Below are positions 1-6,902 of a stretch of DNA of 41,228 nucleotides, one piece after another. Under the pieces are notes generated by a model. It was not told the origin of the DNA and ran no database searches. It saw only the letters and a list, made by a program, of their open reading frames with translations. Origin of the DNA: ATZT02 sp038124905 (lineage in GTDB: Bacteria > Actinomycetota > Actinomycetes > S36-B12 > UBA5976); NCBI GenBank assembly GCA_038124905.1, contig JAYPCW010000003.1:1-41228 (forward strand), given 5' to 3'. Position 1 is the first letter of the stretch. Each line of letters opens with the position of its first letter. The position numbers and the translations under genes are program-made.

Positions 1-528
1 AATATCAACCGGGCCTAAAATTCGCGCAGCGACTTTTCCTTCTTTATCCAAAACTAACGTAGTAGGGATTGCATTAGGTGAGAGCGTGTCTTTGAATTCT
101 AACAATATGCGCCCAGATTGATCTTCAATATTTTCATACTCAATTGTGAAGCGTTCTACAAAGTTTTGGGCTGAAGCCAAACTATCTCTAGTGTTGAGAC
201 CTAAGAAAACCACACCTTGCTCTCGCAGCTCTCGGTCCAAATCTGCAAGTTCTTTAGCTTCAGCTCGACATGGTGCGCACCAAGATCCCCAAACATTTAT
301 TACAACTACTTTCCCTTTTTGCTCAGAAAGAATAAATTCTTTATTTGAAAATGTCTTCTGGGCTATCTCTGGTGCCAGCTTTCTCTCAGCTTTTGGCAAA
401 AGCACGCTGGAGCCATCGCCTGCAACAAATCCAGTATCTGCAGAACTAATAGATGTCGGCTGAGCGCTGCCGCAACCAACCAAAATCAAGCAAAAAATTA
501 GAGATAAAGAGACAGCAAAAAATTTCAT
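1..528 (-). CDS. TlpA/ResA-like thiol-disulfide lipoprotein (3' end beyond window)
   Basis: An extracytoplasmic thioredoxin-fold protein, most likely a reductant of apocytochrome c or other exported thiols. The reading frame from the ATG at 528 stays open for 176 codons to the window edge, so the C-terminus is missing. The first 19 residues form a lipoprotein signal peptide ending in LVGC (lipobox cysteine C19). The redox motif WCAPC is at about residues 83-87, inside the usual TlpA context of a buried strand followed by a helix. Its ATG overlaps the stop of the upstream phosphatase gene as ATGA, so it is translationally coupled. In other actinobacteria this pair is followed by ccdA-resB-resC cytochrome c maturation genes; whether they follow here cannot be seen. 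The family is clear; the precise partner is inference. Confidence 0.88.
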   Translation of the reverse strand, partial: MKFFAVSLSLIFCLILVGCGSAQPTSISSADTGFVAGDGSSVLLPKAERKLAPEIAQKTFSNKEFILSEQKGKVVVINVWGSWCAPCRAEAKELADLDRELREQGVVFLGLNTRDSLASAQNFVERFTIEYENIEDQSGRILLEFKDTLSPNAIPTTLVLDKEGKVAARILGPVDI

Positions 529-1151
529 CTCTTAATTCTTGCTAATAAATCTCGGCTTGGTTCGTGATATTCAACACGCTCGAACTCATCACCCAAAAAA
601 TGTAAGCTGGTGACGCTCGCTAGAGAGCATTCGCGTTTTCTGGGACTGTGCACCAAATTTCGCCCTTCGAAAGACAGCCGGGCGACATAAATAGGTAATT
701 GATGAGAAACTAAAACAATTTCTTTTCCCTTTGCGGCTTTCCTAGCTGACTCAATGGCTGCCCGCATTCTGCTTGCTACCTGGTTATAAGGCTCACCCCA
801 CGAAGGAACAAAAGGGTTTCTCAGGTGCCACCAATTTCGTGGATTTTTTAGCGCGCCATCGCCAACAGAGACTCGCTTACCTTCAAATACATTTGTCGCT
901 TCAATAATTCTTTCATCGTGAACTATCTCCAAACCAAGTTTTTTGGCTGTCGGTTCAGCTGTTTGCTGGGCTCGTTCAAGTGGCGATGAAATAACTTTTA
1001 CTAAATCTCGGTCATGAAAAAAGTCAGCAGCCCTATCTGCCATTTCTAACCCGAGTTTTGACAAATAAAAGTTAGGTAAGCGACCATAAAGAACTTTGGT
1101 TGGGTTTTCTACCTCGCCATGGCGCAGCAAGTGAACAACGGTTTTTTCCAT
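525..1151 (-). CDS. histidine phosphatase superfamily protein (phosphoglycerate-mutase-like)
   Basis: A 208-residue branch-1 histidine phosphatase. The phosphoacceptor motif LLRHGE is near the N-terminus (about residues 8-13), and the second catalytic histidine is in VSHQLPIYVARL near residue 150. This matches the actinobacterial Rv0525-type family lying between hem and cytochrome c maturation genes, not a housekeeping glycolytic mutase, so the substrate is unknown. The ATG at 1151 is preferred over an upstream in-frame start at 1211: it starts just before the conserved VVHLLRHGE block and leaves a 4-nt gap after the HemD fusion stop, whereas the longer version would run well into that gene. 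The stop overlaps the TlpA start. Confidence 0.85.
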   Translation of the reverse strand: MEKTVVHLLRHGEVENPTKVLYGRLPNFYLSKLGLEMADRAADFFHDRDLVKVISSPLERAQQTAEPTAKKLGLEIVHDERIIEATNVFEGKRVSVGDGALKNPRNWWHLRNPFVPSWGEPYNQVASRMRAAIESARKAAKGKEIVLVSHQLPIYVARLSFEGRNLVHSPRKRECSLASVTSLHFLGDEFERVEYHEPSRDLLARIKR

Positions 1152-1155
1152 AGAT

Positions 1156-2745
1156 TTAGTATCTACGACGCAACGCATTTCGGCGCTTTGATGGGCGCCA
1201 AGAAGTTTCACCTTTTTCTAATGCGGTTTCCTTAAGTTTTTCTCCGAAGGCTGCTAAAGCTTCAATTAAAACTGTCATGTTTGGTTCTTCAGCTTGCACG
1301 CTCACCACTAGGCCGTGTTCCTCGGCTGCTTGCGCGGTGGCAGGTCCAATTACCGCAATCACAGTTGTGGGGTGAGGCTTACCAGCAATACCCACTAAAT
1401 TTCTTACCGTGCTTGCAGAAGAGAAAAGTACCGCGTCAAAGCCCCCAGTCTTAATAGCTTCACGAATTTCAGCAGCAGGAGGTGCCGCGCGTACAGTTCT
1501 AAAAGCTGTGATGTCCTCAACTTCCCAGCCTTTTTTAATCATTCCTTCTGCTAAAGATTCAACGGCAATGTCAGCTCGAGGTAAAAAAACTCGATTAATT
1601 GGATCAAAAACTTGGTCATAAGTCGGCCAGACTTCTAGCAAATCATCTGAGCTATCTGATTTATCTGGTACCAAATCTGGTTGCACACCAAATTCAATTA
1701 GCGACTCAACTGTTTTGTCTCCGATAGCTGCCACTTTGATGCCTGAGAATGCCCTAGCGTCTAAGCCATATTCAGCTAGTTTTTCTTTGACAGCTCGAAC
1801 CGCATTTGTACTGGTAAATGCCACCCATTGATAGCGCCCGCTTACCAAACCATTTACTGCCCGTTCCATTTGTTGCGGAGTGCGTGGTGGTTCAACAGAA
1901 ATTGTTGGGACATCAATTGTGACTGCCCCATAACGCGTCAATAATTTTGCAGCTTTACCACCATCGTCTTTGGTTCTAGGTACTAAAACCTTCCAACCAA
2001 AAAGTGGCTTACTTTCAAACCAAGAGTATTTTGCGCGATTTGAAACGGGGTCTCCAATAATTACTAATCCCGGCCCCGATTGACGGGCAGCTTTCGCGTC
2101 CGCACTCATACGGTCCAGGGTTGAGACTACGCTTCTTTGCTCAACGGTGGATCCTTCACGAGTTACCACCATTGGGGTTTCCCCATCGCGACCTCGAGCT
2201 ACTAAATTGTTGGCAATTTGTCCAGCTTTATCTGTGGCATTCAAAATTATCAGGGTAACTTTTGGATCTAAATGCTCTGACCAATCAATTGGATGCAGTG
2301 CATCAAGAATTCTTATCTCTTTGCTTTTACCCGAAAACAATGAAACGCCAGCATGAGCTGGAGTCGCAGTAACGCTCGATAATCCTGGAATATATTCAAA
2401 TTCAATCTTTGCTTTATTTAAAGCTGAAATTTCTTTGCTTAAGGCATCTGTCAACATTGGATCATCAGCGCATAAGCGGACTACAGCTTTTCCTTCTTTG
2501 GCAGGATCAATTGCAAACTTAATTTTTAAGTCACCACTCATTGGCAAATCTTCATCAATTGTGGTGCTGATGATTTCGGCTTGCGGTGCCAAGTGTTGAG
2601 CAAAATCCTCTAAATACTCATCAGCGATAACCAAGTCTGCTTCTTTAAGCGCATTGAGCGCGCGTAGCGGCAACAGGTCAGGTTCAGCAGGGCCGGCACC
2701 AATAAACATTATTGGATGCAAAGCTGATTTACGTTTACTCGTCAC
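1156..2745 (-). CDS. hemD: CobA-like methyltransferase / uroporphyrinogen-III synthase fusion
   Basis: A 529-residue two-domain tetrapyrrole enzyme. The N-terminal half (about 10-240) is a tetrapyrrole methylase fold that begins with GAGPAEPDLLPLRAL. Its usual RLKGGDP motif is reduced to RLCADDP, so methyltransferase activity is doubtful. The C-terminal half (about 255-510) is HemD, with the very conserved actinobacterial block starting SWFESKPLFGWKVLVPRTK, then VAFTSTNAV, VFLPRAD and AVLFSSASTVRNLVG. HemD cyclises hydroxymethylbilane to uroporphyrinogen III. The start is GTG with an AGGAG Shine-Dalgarno about 9 nt upstream, 12 nt after the rex stop. In Streptomyces the order is rex-hemA-hemC-hemD; here rex and hemD are adjacent, so its substrate-making partners are not at the usual place. 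Confidence 0.93.
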   Translation of the reverse strand: MTSKRKSALHPIMFIGAGPAEPDLLPLRALNALKEADLVIADEYLEDFAQHLAPQAEIISTTIDEDLPMSGDLKIKFAIDPAKEGKAVVRLCADDPMLTDALSKEISALNKAKIEFEYIPGLSSVTATPAHAGVSLFSGKSKEIRILDALHPIDWSEHLDPKVTLIILNATDKAGQIANNLVARGRDGETPMVVTREGSTVEQRSVVSTLDRMSADAKAARQSGPGLVIIGDPVSNRAKYSWFESKPLFGWKVLVPRTKDDGGKAAKLLTRYGAVTIDVPTISVEPPRTPQQMERAVNGLVSGRYQWVAFTSTNAVRAVKEKLAEYGLDARAFSGIKVAAIGDKTVESLIEFGVQPDLVPDKSDSSDDLLEVWPTYDQVFDPINRVFLPRADIAVESLAEGMIKKGWEVEDITAFRTVRAAPPAAEIREAIKTGGFDAVLFSSASTVRNLVGIAGKPHPTTVIAVIGPATAQAAEEHGLVVSVQAEEPNMTVLIEALAAFGEKLKETALEKGETSWRPSKRRNALRRRY

Positions 2746-2757
2746 TTAATTTATCTC

Positions 2758-3438
2758 CTATGCGGTTTTTTCTTCTATTTTCTTTTGTTCGTGAAATGCC
2801 AAAATTTGTAATTCGCTTGCTAAATCAACTCTTCTTACATCAACGCCTTTTGGAGTAACTAGATGTATTGGGGCAAAGTTTAAAATACTAGTAACGCCAG
2901 CATTTACCAAATCGTCGCAAACTTTTTGGGCGACTTCAGCTGGTACTGCAATCACACCTAACTTGGCTTTTAATTGCTTGGTCGCTTTAGCTAAATCATT
3001 TGCCGGAAGTATTTCGATTTCAGATTTTCCAGTTTTTACTTTTGTTCCGACTAATTTTTGGTCATGATCAAACAATCCAACAATTTGAAAGCCGCGTGAG
3101 CCGAACCCTCCATAGCGAGCCAAAGCTCTTCCTAAGTTTCCTAACCCCACTATCACCACGGGCCACTCGTTGTTTAAGCCCATTTCGCGAGCAATTTGAA
3201 AACGTAAATATTCAACTTCATAACCCACGCCACGCGTGCCATATGTTCCCAAGTAAGAAAGATCTTTTCGCAATTTTGCACTAGTGACCCCAGTAATTTC
3301 TGCCAACTCTTCGCTAGAGACTCTTGCCTCCCCGCGTTCAAACAATTGAGTTAAAGCACGGTAATAAATTGGCAATCGTGCTACCGTGGCCGCGGGAATC
3401 TTGCCGCGTTTAACTGGCGGAACTTGTCGAAGTGGCAA
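2758..3438 (-). CDS. rex: redox-sensing transcriptional repressor Rex
   Basis: A 226-residue NADH/NAD+-sensing repressor. It has an N-terminal winged helix (ATVARLPIYYRALTQL, SSEELAEITGVTSAKLRKDL, then YGTRGVGYEVEYL), a Rossmann domain with VVIVGLGNLGRAL, and the C-terminal swap helix with LQILAFHEQ. Length and order match Streptomyces Rex. The start is a choice: an upstream TTG at 3504 would add 22 residues unlike Rex and falls inside a Rex-type operator (3485-3506). I therefore prefer the TTG at 3438, with AGGT 9 nt upstream, giving an N-terminus of about ten residues before the conserved KRGKIPAATVARLP block. It lies after glutaredoxin and is 12 nt ahead of hemD. Probably autoregulated through the upstream operator. 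Confidence 0.93.
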   Translation of the reverse strand: MPLRQVPPVKRGKIPAATVARLPIYYRALTQLFERGEARVSSEELAEITGVTSAKLRKDLSYLGTYGTRGVGYEVEYLRFQIAREMGLNNEWPVVIVGLGNLGRALARYGGFGSRGFQIVGLFDHDQKLVGTKVKTGKSEIEILPANDLAKATKQLKAKLGVIAVPAEVAQKVCDDLVNAGVTSILNFAPIHLVTPKGVDVRRVDLASELQILAFHEQKKIEEKTA

Positions 3439-3484
3439 TTTTGGTCTACCTATTTTGAGTGGATTTGTAATCCATACTCTAGAG

Positions 3485-3506
3485 ATTTGTGAAGAAAAGC
3501 ACAAAT
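3485..3506. promoter_or_regulatory. Rex operator (ROP) ahead of rex-hemD
   Basis: A perfect inverted repeat with 7-bp arms, ATTTGTG and CACAAAT, separated by 8 nt. It fits the known Rex operator form TTGTG-N8-CACAA exactly in both half-sites. It sits between the glutaredoxin stop (3516) and the likely rex start (3438), which fits autoregulation as known in Streptomyces. A second inverted repeat, TGGATT-TGT-AATCCA, lies just downstream at 3460-3474. Confidence 0.72.
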
Positions 3507-3515
3507 CCCCTTTAT

Positions 3516-3752
3516 TTACTTGCCCAAGGCCGCACGCAATTTATCTGGATCTACCCGCCAGGCTGAATGCTGAATTCCATCGATTAACACCACCGGGATT
3601 TCTTCTTGAAATCTAAGGGCTAAATCTGGATTTTCTTCAATAAAAATTTTTGAATACTCAAGCCCCAGTTCTTCACAAATTTGATGTAAAACTGCTTCGG
3701 CTTCCTCACAAAGATGACAACCGGATTTTGTAATGAACGAAATGTCAGGCAA
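3516..3752 (-). CDS. glutaredoxin-family small thiol protein
   Basis: A 78-residue thioredoxin-fold protein with the redox pair C12-C15 in GCHLC, a central helix, and the cis-proline region EIPVVLIDG at about residues 50-58. It belongs to the small glutaredoxin-like (DUF836/Rv0508-type) group often found directly before hem genes in actinobacteria. The start is TTG, 4 nt after the bS22 stop, so the two are probably coupled; AGTAGG at the end of bS22 may serve as a close Shine-Dalgarno. No ATG or GTG is available before the CHLC motif. Its electron donor and target are unknown; the neighbouring Rex and TlpA give it a redox context. Confidence 0.82.
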   Translation of the reverse strand: MPDISFITKSGCHLCEEAEAVLHQICEELGLEYSKIFIEENPDLALRFQEEIPVVLIDGIQHSAWRVDPDKLRAALGK

Positions 3753-3756
3753 TTGC

Positions 3757-3852
3757 CTACTTCTTGCGTCTTGCTACCCGAGTCTTGCGCAAAAGCTTGC
3801 GGTGCTTTTTCTTAGCCATCCGCTTGCGACGCTTCTTGATAACTGAACCCAC
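3757..3852 (-). CDS. bS22 / AURKAIP1-COX24-domain ribosomal miniprotein
   Basis: A 31-residue, extremely basic protein starting at GTG: VGSVIKKRRKRMAKKKHRK, then LLRKTRVARRKK. It is nearly identical in pattern to mycobacterial bS22 (Rv0500B), a ribosomal-subunit protein that actinobacterial annotations often miss because of its size. The neighbours support this: the Rv0500A-type HTH gene is upstream and proC beyond it, as in mycobacteria. The glutaredoxin start lies 4 nt downstream. A purine-rich AAAGAGAGAAAG precedes the start. Confidence 0.9.
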   Translation of the reverse strand: MGSVIKKRRKRMAKKKHRKLLRKTRVARRKK

Positions 3853-3900
3853 AGATTCACTTTCTCTCTTTAGTGCTTGCCAAATGCTATCCAAATGCCA

Positions 3901-3930
3901 ACGACGCCCCACCAATCGGTCAGGCGTCGT
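3901..3930. terminator. possible stem-loop between HTH gene and bS22
   Basis: ACGACGCC and GGCGTCGT form a perfect 8-bp stem with a 14-nt loop in the gap after the HTH gene. Neither strand has a clean T-tract after it, so it may be a weak terminator, a processing site or an mRNA-stability element separating the HTH transcript from bS22. Confidence 0.4.
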
Positions 3931-3954
3931 CGCTTACGACTTTAAAGCTTGGGG

Positions 3955-4161
3955 TTAGCCTGCTTCGACGAAAGATTCACGCAAGTAATCGCCGACTGCA
4001 TGCTCCGGTACGCGGAACGAACGGCCTACGCGCACTGCTGGCAATGTGCCGGAGTGGACTAGACGGTAAACAGTCATTTTTGATACTCGCATACTTGTTG
4101 CAACTTCTGCAACAGTGAGGAACCGAACCTCGCCTAAGGGTCGCTCTGAATTTGCGGCCAT
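3955..4161 (-). CDS. excisionase/MerR-type helix-turn-helix protein (Rv0500A-like)
   Basis: A 68-residue single-domain DNA-binding protein. The winged helix-turn-helix is in FLTVAEVATSMRVSKMTVYRL followed by GTLPAVRVGRSFRVPEHAV, which closely follows the mycobacterial Rv0500A pattern and ends in the same short acidic tail with AG. Two adjacent ATGs exist (4164 and 4161); AGAGG lies 5 nt before the second and only 2 nt before the first, so I take the second. The gene sits between proC and bS22, a conserved actinobacterial order. Regulatory targets cannot be told from sequence. The related BldC is a developmental regulator, but function should not be transferred on fold alone. Confidence 0.87.
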   Translation of the reverse strand: MAANSERPLGEVRFLTVAEVATSMRVSKMTVYRLVHSGTLPAVRVGRSFRVPEHAVGDYLRESFVEAG

Positions 4162-4301
4162 CATTACCTCTTTCCGAACCCAAAATGCGATGGCTTCCCC
4201 TCCGCCGCTTTTGTGTTCGAGACGAACTTAGCCCCTACCTAATGGGAGTGGCAAGTGGGGTAGCCCTTGACTAAACCAAAGATTGAGACTAGAGAGAAAA
4301 T

Positions 4302-5099
4302 TTAACCCTGCCGCAACTGGTGAGCACGCGCAATTGCTGCACTTAACGCCTCGTAAACCAACTTTGAAGCTCCGCTCGCTTCAATTACCTCAATTGCAGC
4401 TTGAGTTGTACCTTTAGGTGAAGTTACTTTGGCTCTTAATTGCTCTGCAGAATCATTTGTTTGATCTAACAACATGCCTGATCCGATAAAAGTTTCTCTA
4501 ACAATCAATTCAGCAACCTCTTTACTTAACCCTAGAGCAACTGCAGTGTTAGTTAAATTTTCAATTAACCAAAAAAAGTAGGCAGGCCCAGAGCCACTAA
4601 CCGCAGCTACTACATCTATCAAGTCTTCTGCAACAACTACGCATGTTCCGACTGTTTCAAGTAGCTCCTTTGCGGTGTTTAAGTAATCTAGATTGCAGGT
4701 AGGCGCTGCTGCCAAGCCAGTTGTGCCTCTTTGAACCAAAGCTGGAGTGTTTGGCATAGCTCTTACTACTGGGTTCGAGGTGCCTAATTGTTCAAGTATG
4801 AAGCTGGTTGTTACTCCGACGGCCATAGAAATGACCAGAGTCTGCGGCTTAATAACCTTTCCTAACTCGTTTAAAACTACTTTTATGTCTTGGGGCTTTA
4901 CGCCGATTAAAATCACGTCGGCCTCGTGCGCTAATGCGATATCATCGACCACCTCAACTACATAAGTTTCTCGAAGATAATTAGCTCTTTCTATGCTGCG
5001 TTGCACTATCAAAAGATCATCTTTATTAATGTTCTCTTTTAACCAACCTTTTAAAATGGCTTCGCCCATAGCACCACAGCCAATAATGGTAATTTTCAT
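4302..5099 (-). CDS. proC: pyrroline-5-carboxylate reductase
   Basis: A 265-residue enzyme that reduces pyrroline-5-carboxylate to proline with NAD(P)H. The N-terminal Rossmann motif is MKITIIGCGAMGEAILKGWL. The C-terminal dimerisation domain carries the family signature VSGSGPAYFFWLIENL and the typical GMLL plus VTSPKGTTQAA blocks. The ATG at 5099 is chosen because the glycine-rich motif begins right after it; a longer in-frame version starting at 5171 would overlap the upstream gene deeply. ATGA overlap with the proline dehydrogenase stop shows coupling. Having the synthetic reductase and the catabolic dehydrogenase in one operon is notable, because together they form a proline-P5C redox cycle. 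Confidence 0.95.
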   Translation of the reverse strand: MKITIIGCGAMGEAILKGWLKENINKDDLLIVQRSIERANYLRETYVVEVVDDIALAHEADVILIGVKPQDIKVVLNELGKVIKPQTLVISMAVGVTTSFILEQLGTSNPVVRAMPNTPALVQRGTTGLAAAPTCNLDYLNTAKELLETVGTCVVVAEDLIDVVAAVSGSGPAYFFWLIENLTNTAVALGLSKEVAELIVRETFIGSGMLLDQTNDSAEQLRAKVTSPKGTTQAAIEVIEASGASKLVYEALSAAIARAHQLRQG

Positions 5100-6046
5100 A
5101 AATAGGACTTCACCGTCTGAAACAAAGATTCTGGAGCATGAGTAATTCTGCGCATCACATAGGGATACCAATCTGGTCCAAATGGTAGGTAAACCCTTAC
5201 TGGTTGATCAAAGTTTAGAAGTCGCTCATGATTTCTCTTTGGCATTCCATGAGTAATTTGAAATTCAACGCTCCCTGCTTCTCTTTGAACGTCGGCGGCG
5301 ATAAAGCCCGCAATCTCAATCAGCCGGGAGTCATGGGTTGCCACTGTTACTTTGGCCGAGCCCTCTAACAATGTGCGAAGACACTTCACATAGGAACGAT
5401 CAACATCGATCATCTTTTGGTAACCCCGCCATTCAGGCGTTTTATAGGTTCCTCGGGTTAGTCGCACCCGCACCTCTTGATTAGTCAATTCCTCTGCCTG
5501 GGCTTGCGCACCTCTCAATTCGCTTAGCAGCGTAAACCCACAAGCAGGGTATTCTGCATGCAAGGTTTTTGTGATGTCAAATATCCAATCAGGATCGTCT
5601 CCATCATCCACTTCGATTATCACCGGAATCTCATACTCTTTTGCTTTAGTGATTATTGAAAATAGATGAGCGCCCGCCTTTTCTTTATTTCCTAACTGTG
5701 ACGGCTTAATTGAAACTTCAGTTTTGTCATTTAATTTTGCCAGGCTAATTTGCTCTAGCATTTCAAGATAAACCTGGTGTGTATTGGCAGCCTCATTTGG
5801 ATTAATAGCATTTTTTTGCAGGTAAGCCAAAGAAACTAAATAGTTATCTTGAATAAAGTTTTTGCTTACCGCTAAGGCTTCAAAGATATCTTCACCTGCA
5901 ACATAGCGTTTAGCAAAGTTTTTAAAGAAACCACTAGCCTCTAGGGGCTGTCTTAGTGGATCAGCCTCTACCCACTCCATGAAAGTTCTTCTAACCACAC
6001 TCCTAGGGTATGACTTCACAAATTCACATAAACGGGCGCGGGTCAA
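5096..6046 (-). CDS. proline dehydrogenase (PutA PRODH-domain family)
   Basis: A protein of about 316 residues with the FAD-dependent TIM-barrel signatures of monofunctional proline dehydrogenase: VSIKPSQLG, VIIEVDDGDD, VRVRLTRGTYKTP, VTVATHDSRL, VEFQITHGMP, and the substrate-binding tail VRVYLPFGPDWYPYVMRRI. It oxidises proline to pyrroline-5-carboxylate and passes electrons to quinone at the membrane. The start is uncertain: TTG at 6046 gives the full length, ATG at about 5980 gives 294 residues. The first 50 residues are poorly conserved. The divergent neighbour starts only about 20 nt away, so promoters must overlap coding sequence. No P5C dehydrogenase gene is visible in this window. Confidence 0.88.
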   Translation of the reverse strand: MTRARLCEFVKSYPRSVVRRTFMEWVEADPLRQPLEASGFFKNFAKRYVAGEDIFEALAVSKNFIQDNYLVSLAYLQKNAINPNEAANTHQVYLEMLEQISLAKLNDKTEVSIKPSQLGNKEKAGAHLFSIITKAKEYEIPVIIEVDDGDDPDWIFDITKTLHAEYPACGFTLLSELRGAQAQAEELTNQEVRVRLTRGTYKTPEWRGYQKMIDVDRSYVKCLRTLLEGSAKVTVATHDSRLIEIAGFIAADVQREAGSVEFQITHGMPKRNHERLLNFDQPVRVYLPFGPDWYPYVMRRITHAPESLFQTVKSYL

Positions 6047-6066
6047 TAGAAGATTAGATAGCAGAT

Positions 6067-6873
6067 ATGTTTGAGGTCATGCCTGAAATTGCAACCGATT
6101 TTCCCCGAGCTTGGCTGGAGTTTGAAGATCCCGAATTTGAAGAGACCATCTATCGCTGTGACCTAACATGGCTTACCTCTAGCTGGCAGTGCATTTTTGG
6201 TAATGGCTGTAAAGGTATTGAAAAAGATAAGCCTGATTACGGATGCTGCGTACATGGCGCTCATTTCGATCCAAAAAAAGAAAAAAAACGCGTACAAAAA
6301 TACGTAAATAAACTCACCCCCGACATTTGGCAAAATTATGAAGCTGGAAAAACCAAAAAGGGTTGGTACGAAAAAGATGAAGATGGAGAATTAAAAACTA
6401 GCGTTTTTCATAATGCTTGCATTTTTCATAATCGCAAAGATTTCGCTGGCGGTGAAGGTTGCGCCCTGCACTCCTATGCACTAAAAAATGGCATCAAACC
6501 TCAAGAAACAAAGCCTGACGTGTGCTGGCAACTTCCGATTCGTCGTTCATACAACAACAGAAAATATGAAGATGGAGTTGAATTTCAAATCATCACCATT
6601 GAGGAATACCAACGTCGTGACTGGGGCGACGGTGGTCATGACATGGATTGGTATTGCTCTTCAAATACTGAAGCCCATACAGCTTCAGTCCCGGTTTATC
6701 TCAGCGAGAAGGACACCCTTATTGAATTAATGGGTGAAGCATCTTATGAGATTTTAAAAACGCATTGTGATGCCAGGATGAAAGCAATTTCTGCGATTAA
6801 AGAATTGCCTGGTCGTGAAGCAAAAAAAGTTCTACTTTCGCTGCAATTGCACCCAGCTTCAAACTGGGAGTAA
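6067..6873 (+). CDS. conserved cysteine-rich protein, possible metal-cluster binder
   Basis: A 268-residue soluble protein of unknown function with ten cysteines, among them C42, C48, the pair C60-C61 in DYGCCVHG, C118, C132 in GGEGCALH and C153 in KPDVCWQLP. The CC...C...GC.LH...P..C...P spacing resembles YkgJ/DUF3109-type Zn or Fe-S cluster proteins. The resemblance is by pattern only. Start may be 6067 or the Met at 6079. It lies 29 nt upstream of radA in the same direction, so the two may share a transcript. No signal peptide or membrane segment is seen. Confidence 0.72.
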   Translation: MFEVMPEIATDFPRAWLEFEDPEFEETIYRCDLTWLTSSWQCIFGNGCKGIEKDKPDYGCCVHGAHFDPKKEKKRVQKYVNKLTPDIWQNYEAGKTKKGWYEKDEDGELKTSVFHNACIFHNRKDFAGGEGCALHSYALKNGIKPQETKPDVCWQLPIRRSYNNRKYEDGVEFQIITIEEYQRRDWGDGGHDMDWYCSSNTEAHTASVPVYLSEKDTLIELMGEASYEILKTHCDARMKAISAIKELPGREAKKVLLSLQLHPASNWE

Positions 6874-6902
6874 AAGTCAGCCTTAGGTATTAAATTAACT
6901 TC

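Noticed and set aside
146..463. 105-aa plus-strand ORF
   Set aside because: Antisense shadow of the TlpA-like gene, whose frame has a signal peptide and a WCAPC motif.
1156..2745. Intact uroporphyrinogen-III methyltransferase activity
   Set aside because: The GGDP substrate-cofactor motif is altered to ADDP, so only the HemD half was given a firm function.
3000..3284. 94-aa plus-strand ORF inside rex
   Set aside because: Antisense to well-conserved Rex coding sequence; no Shine-Dalgarno and no recognisable domain.
3873..4118. 81-aa plus-strand ORF
   Set aside because: Covers the antisense of the HTH gene and the stem-loop; the HTH frame matches a known small actinobacterial protein.
4165..4301. 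Possible terminator or riboswitch in the 137-bp proC/HTH gap
   Set aside because: Only a 5-bp CTACC/GGTAG pairing and scattered G/C runs were found; no convincing structure.
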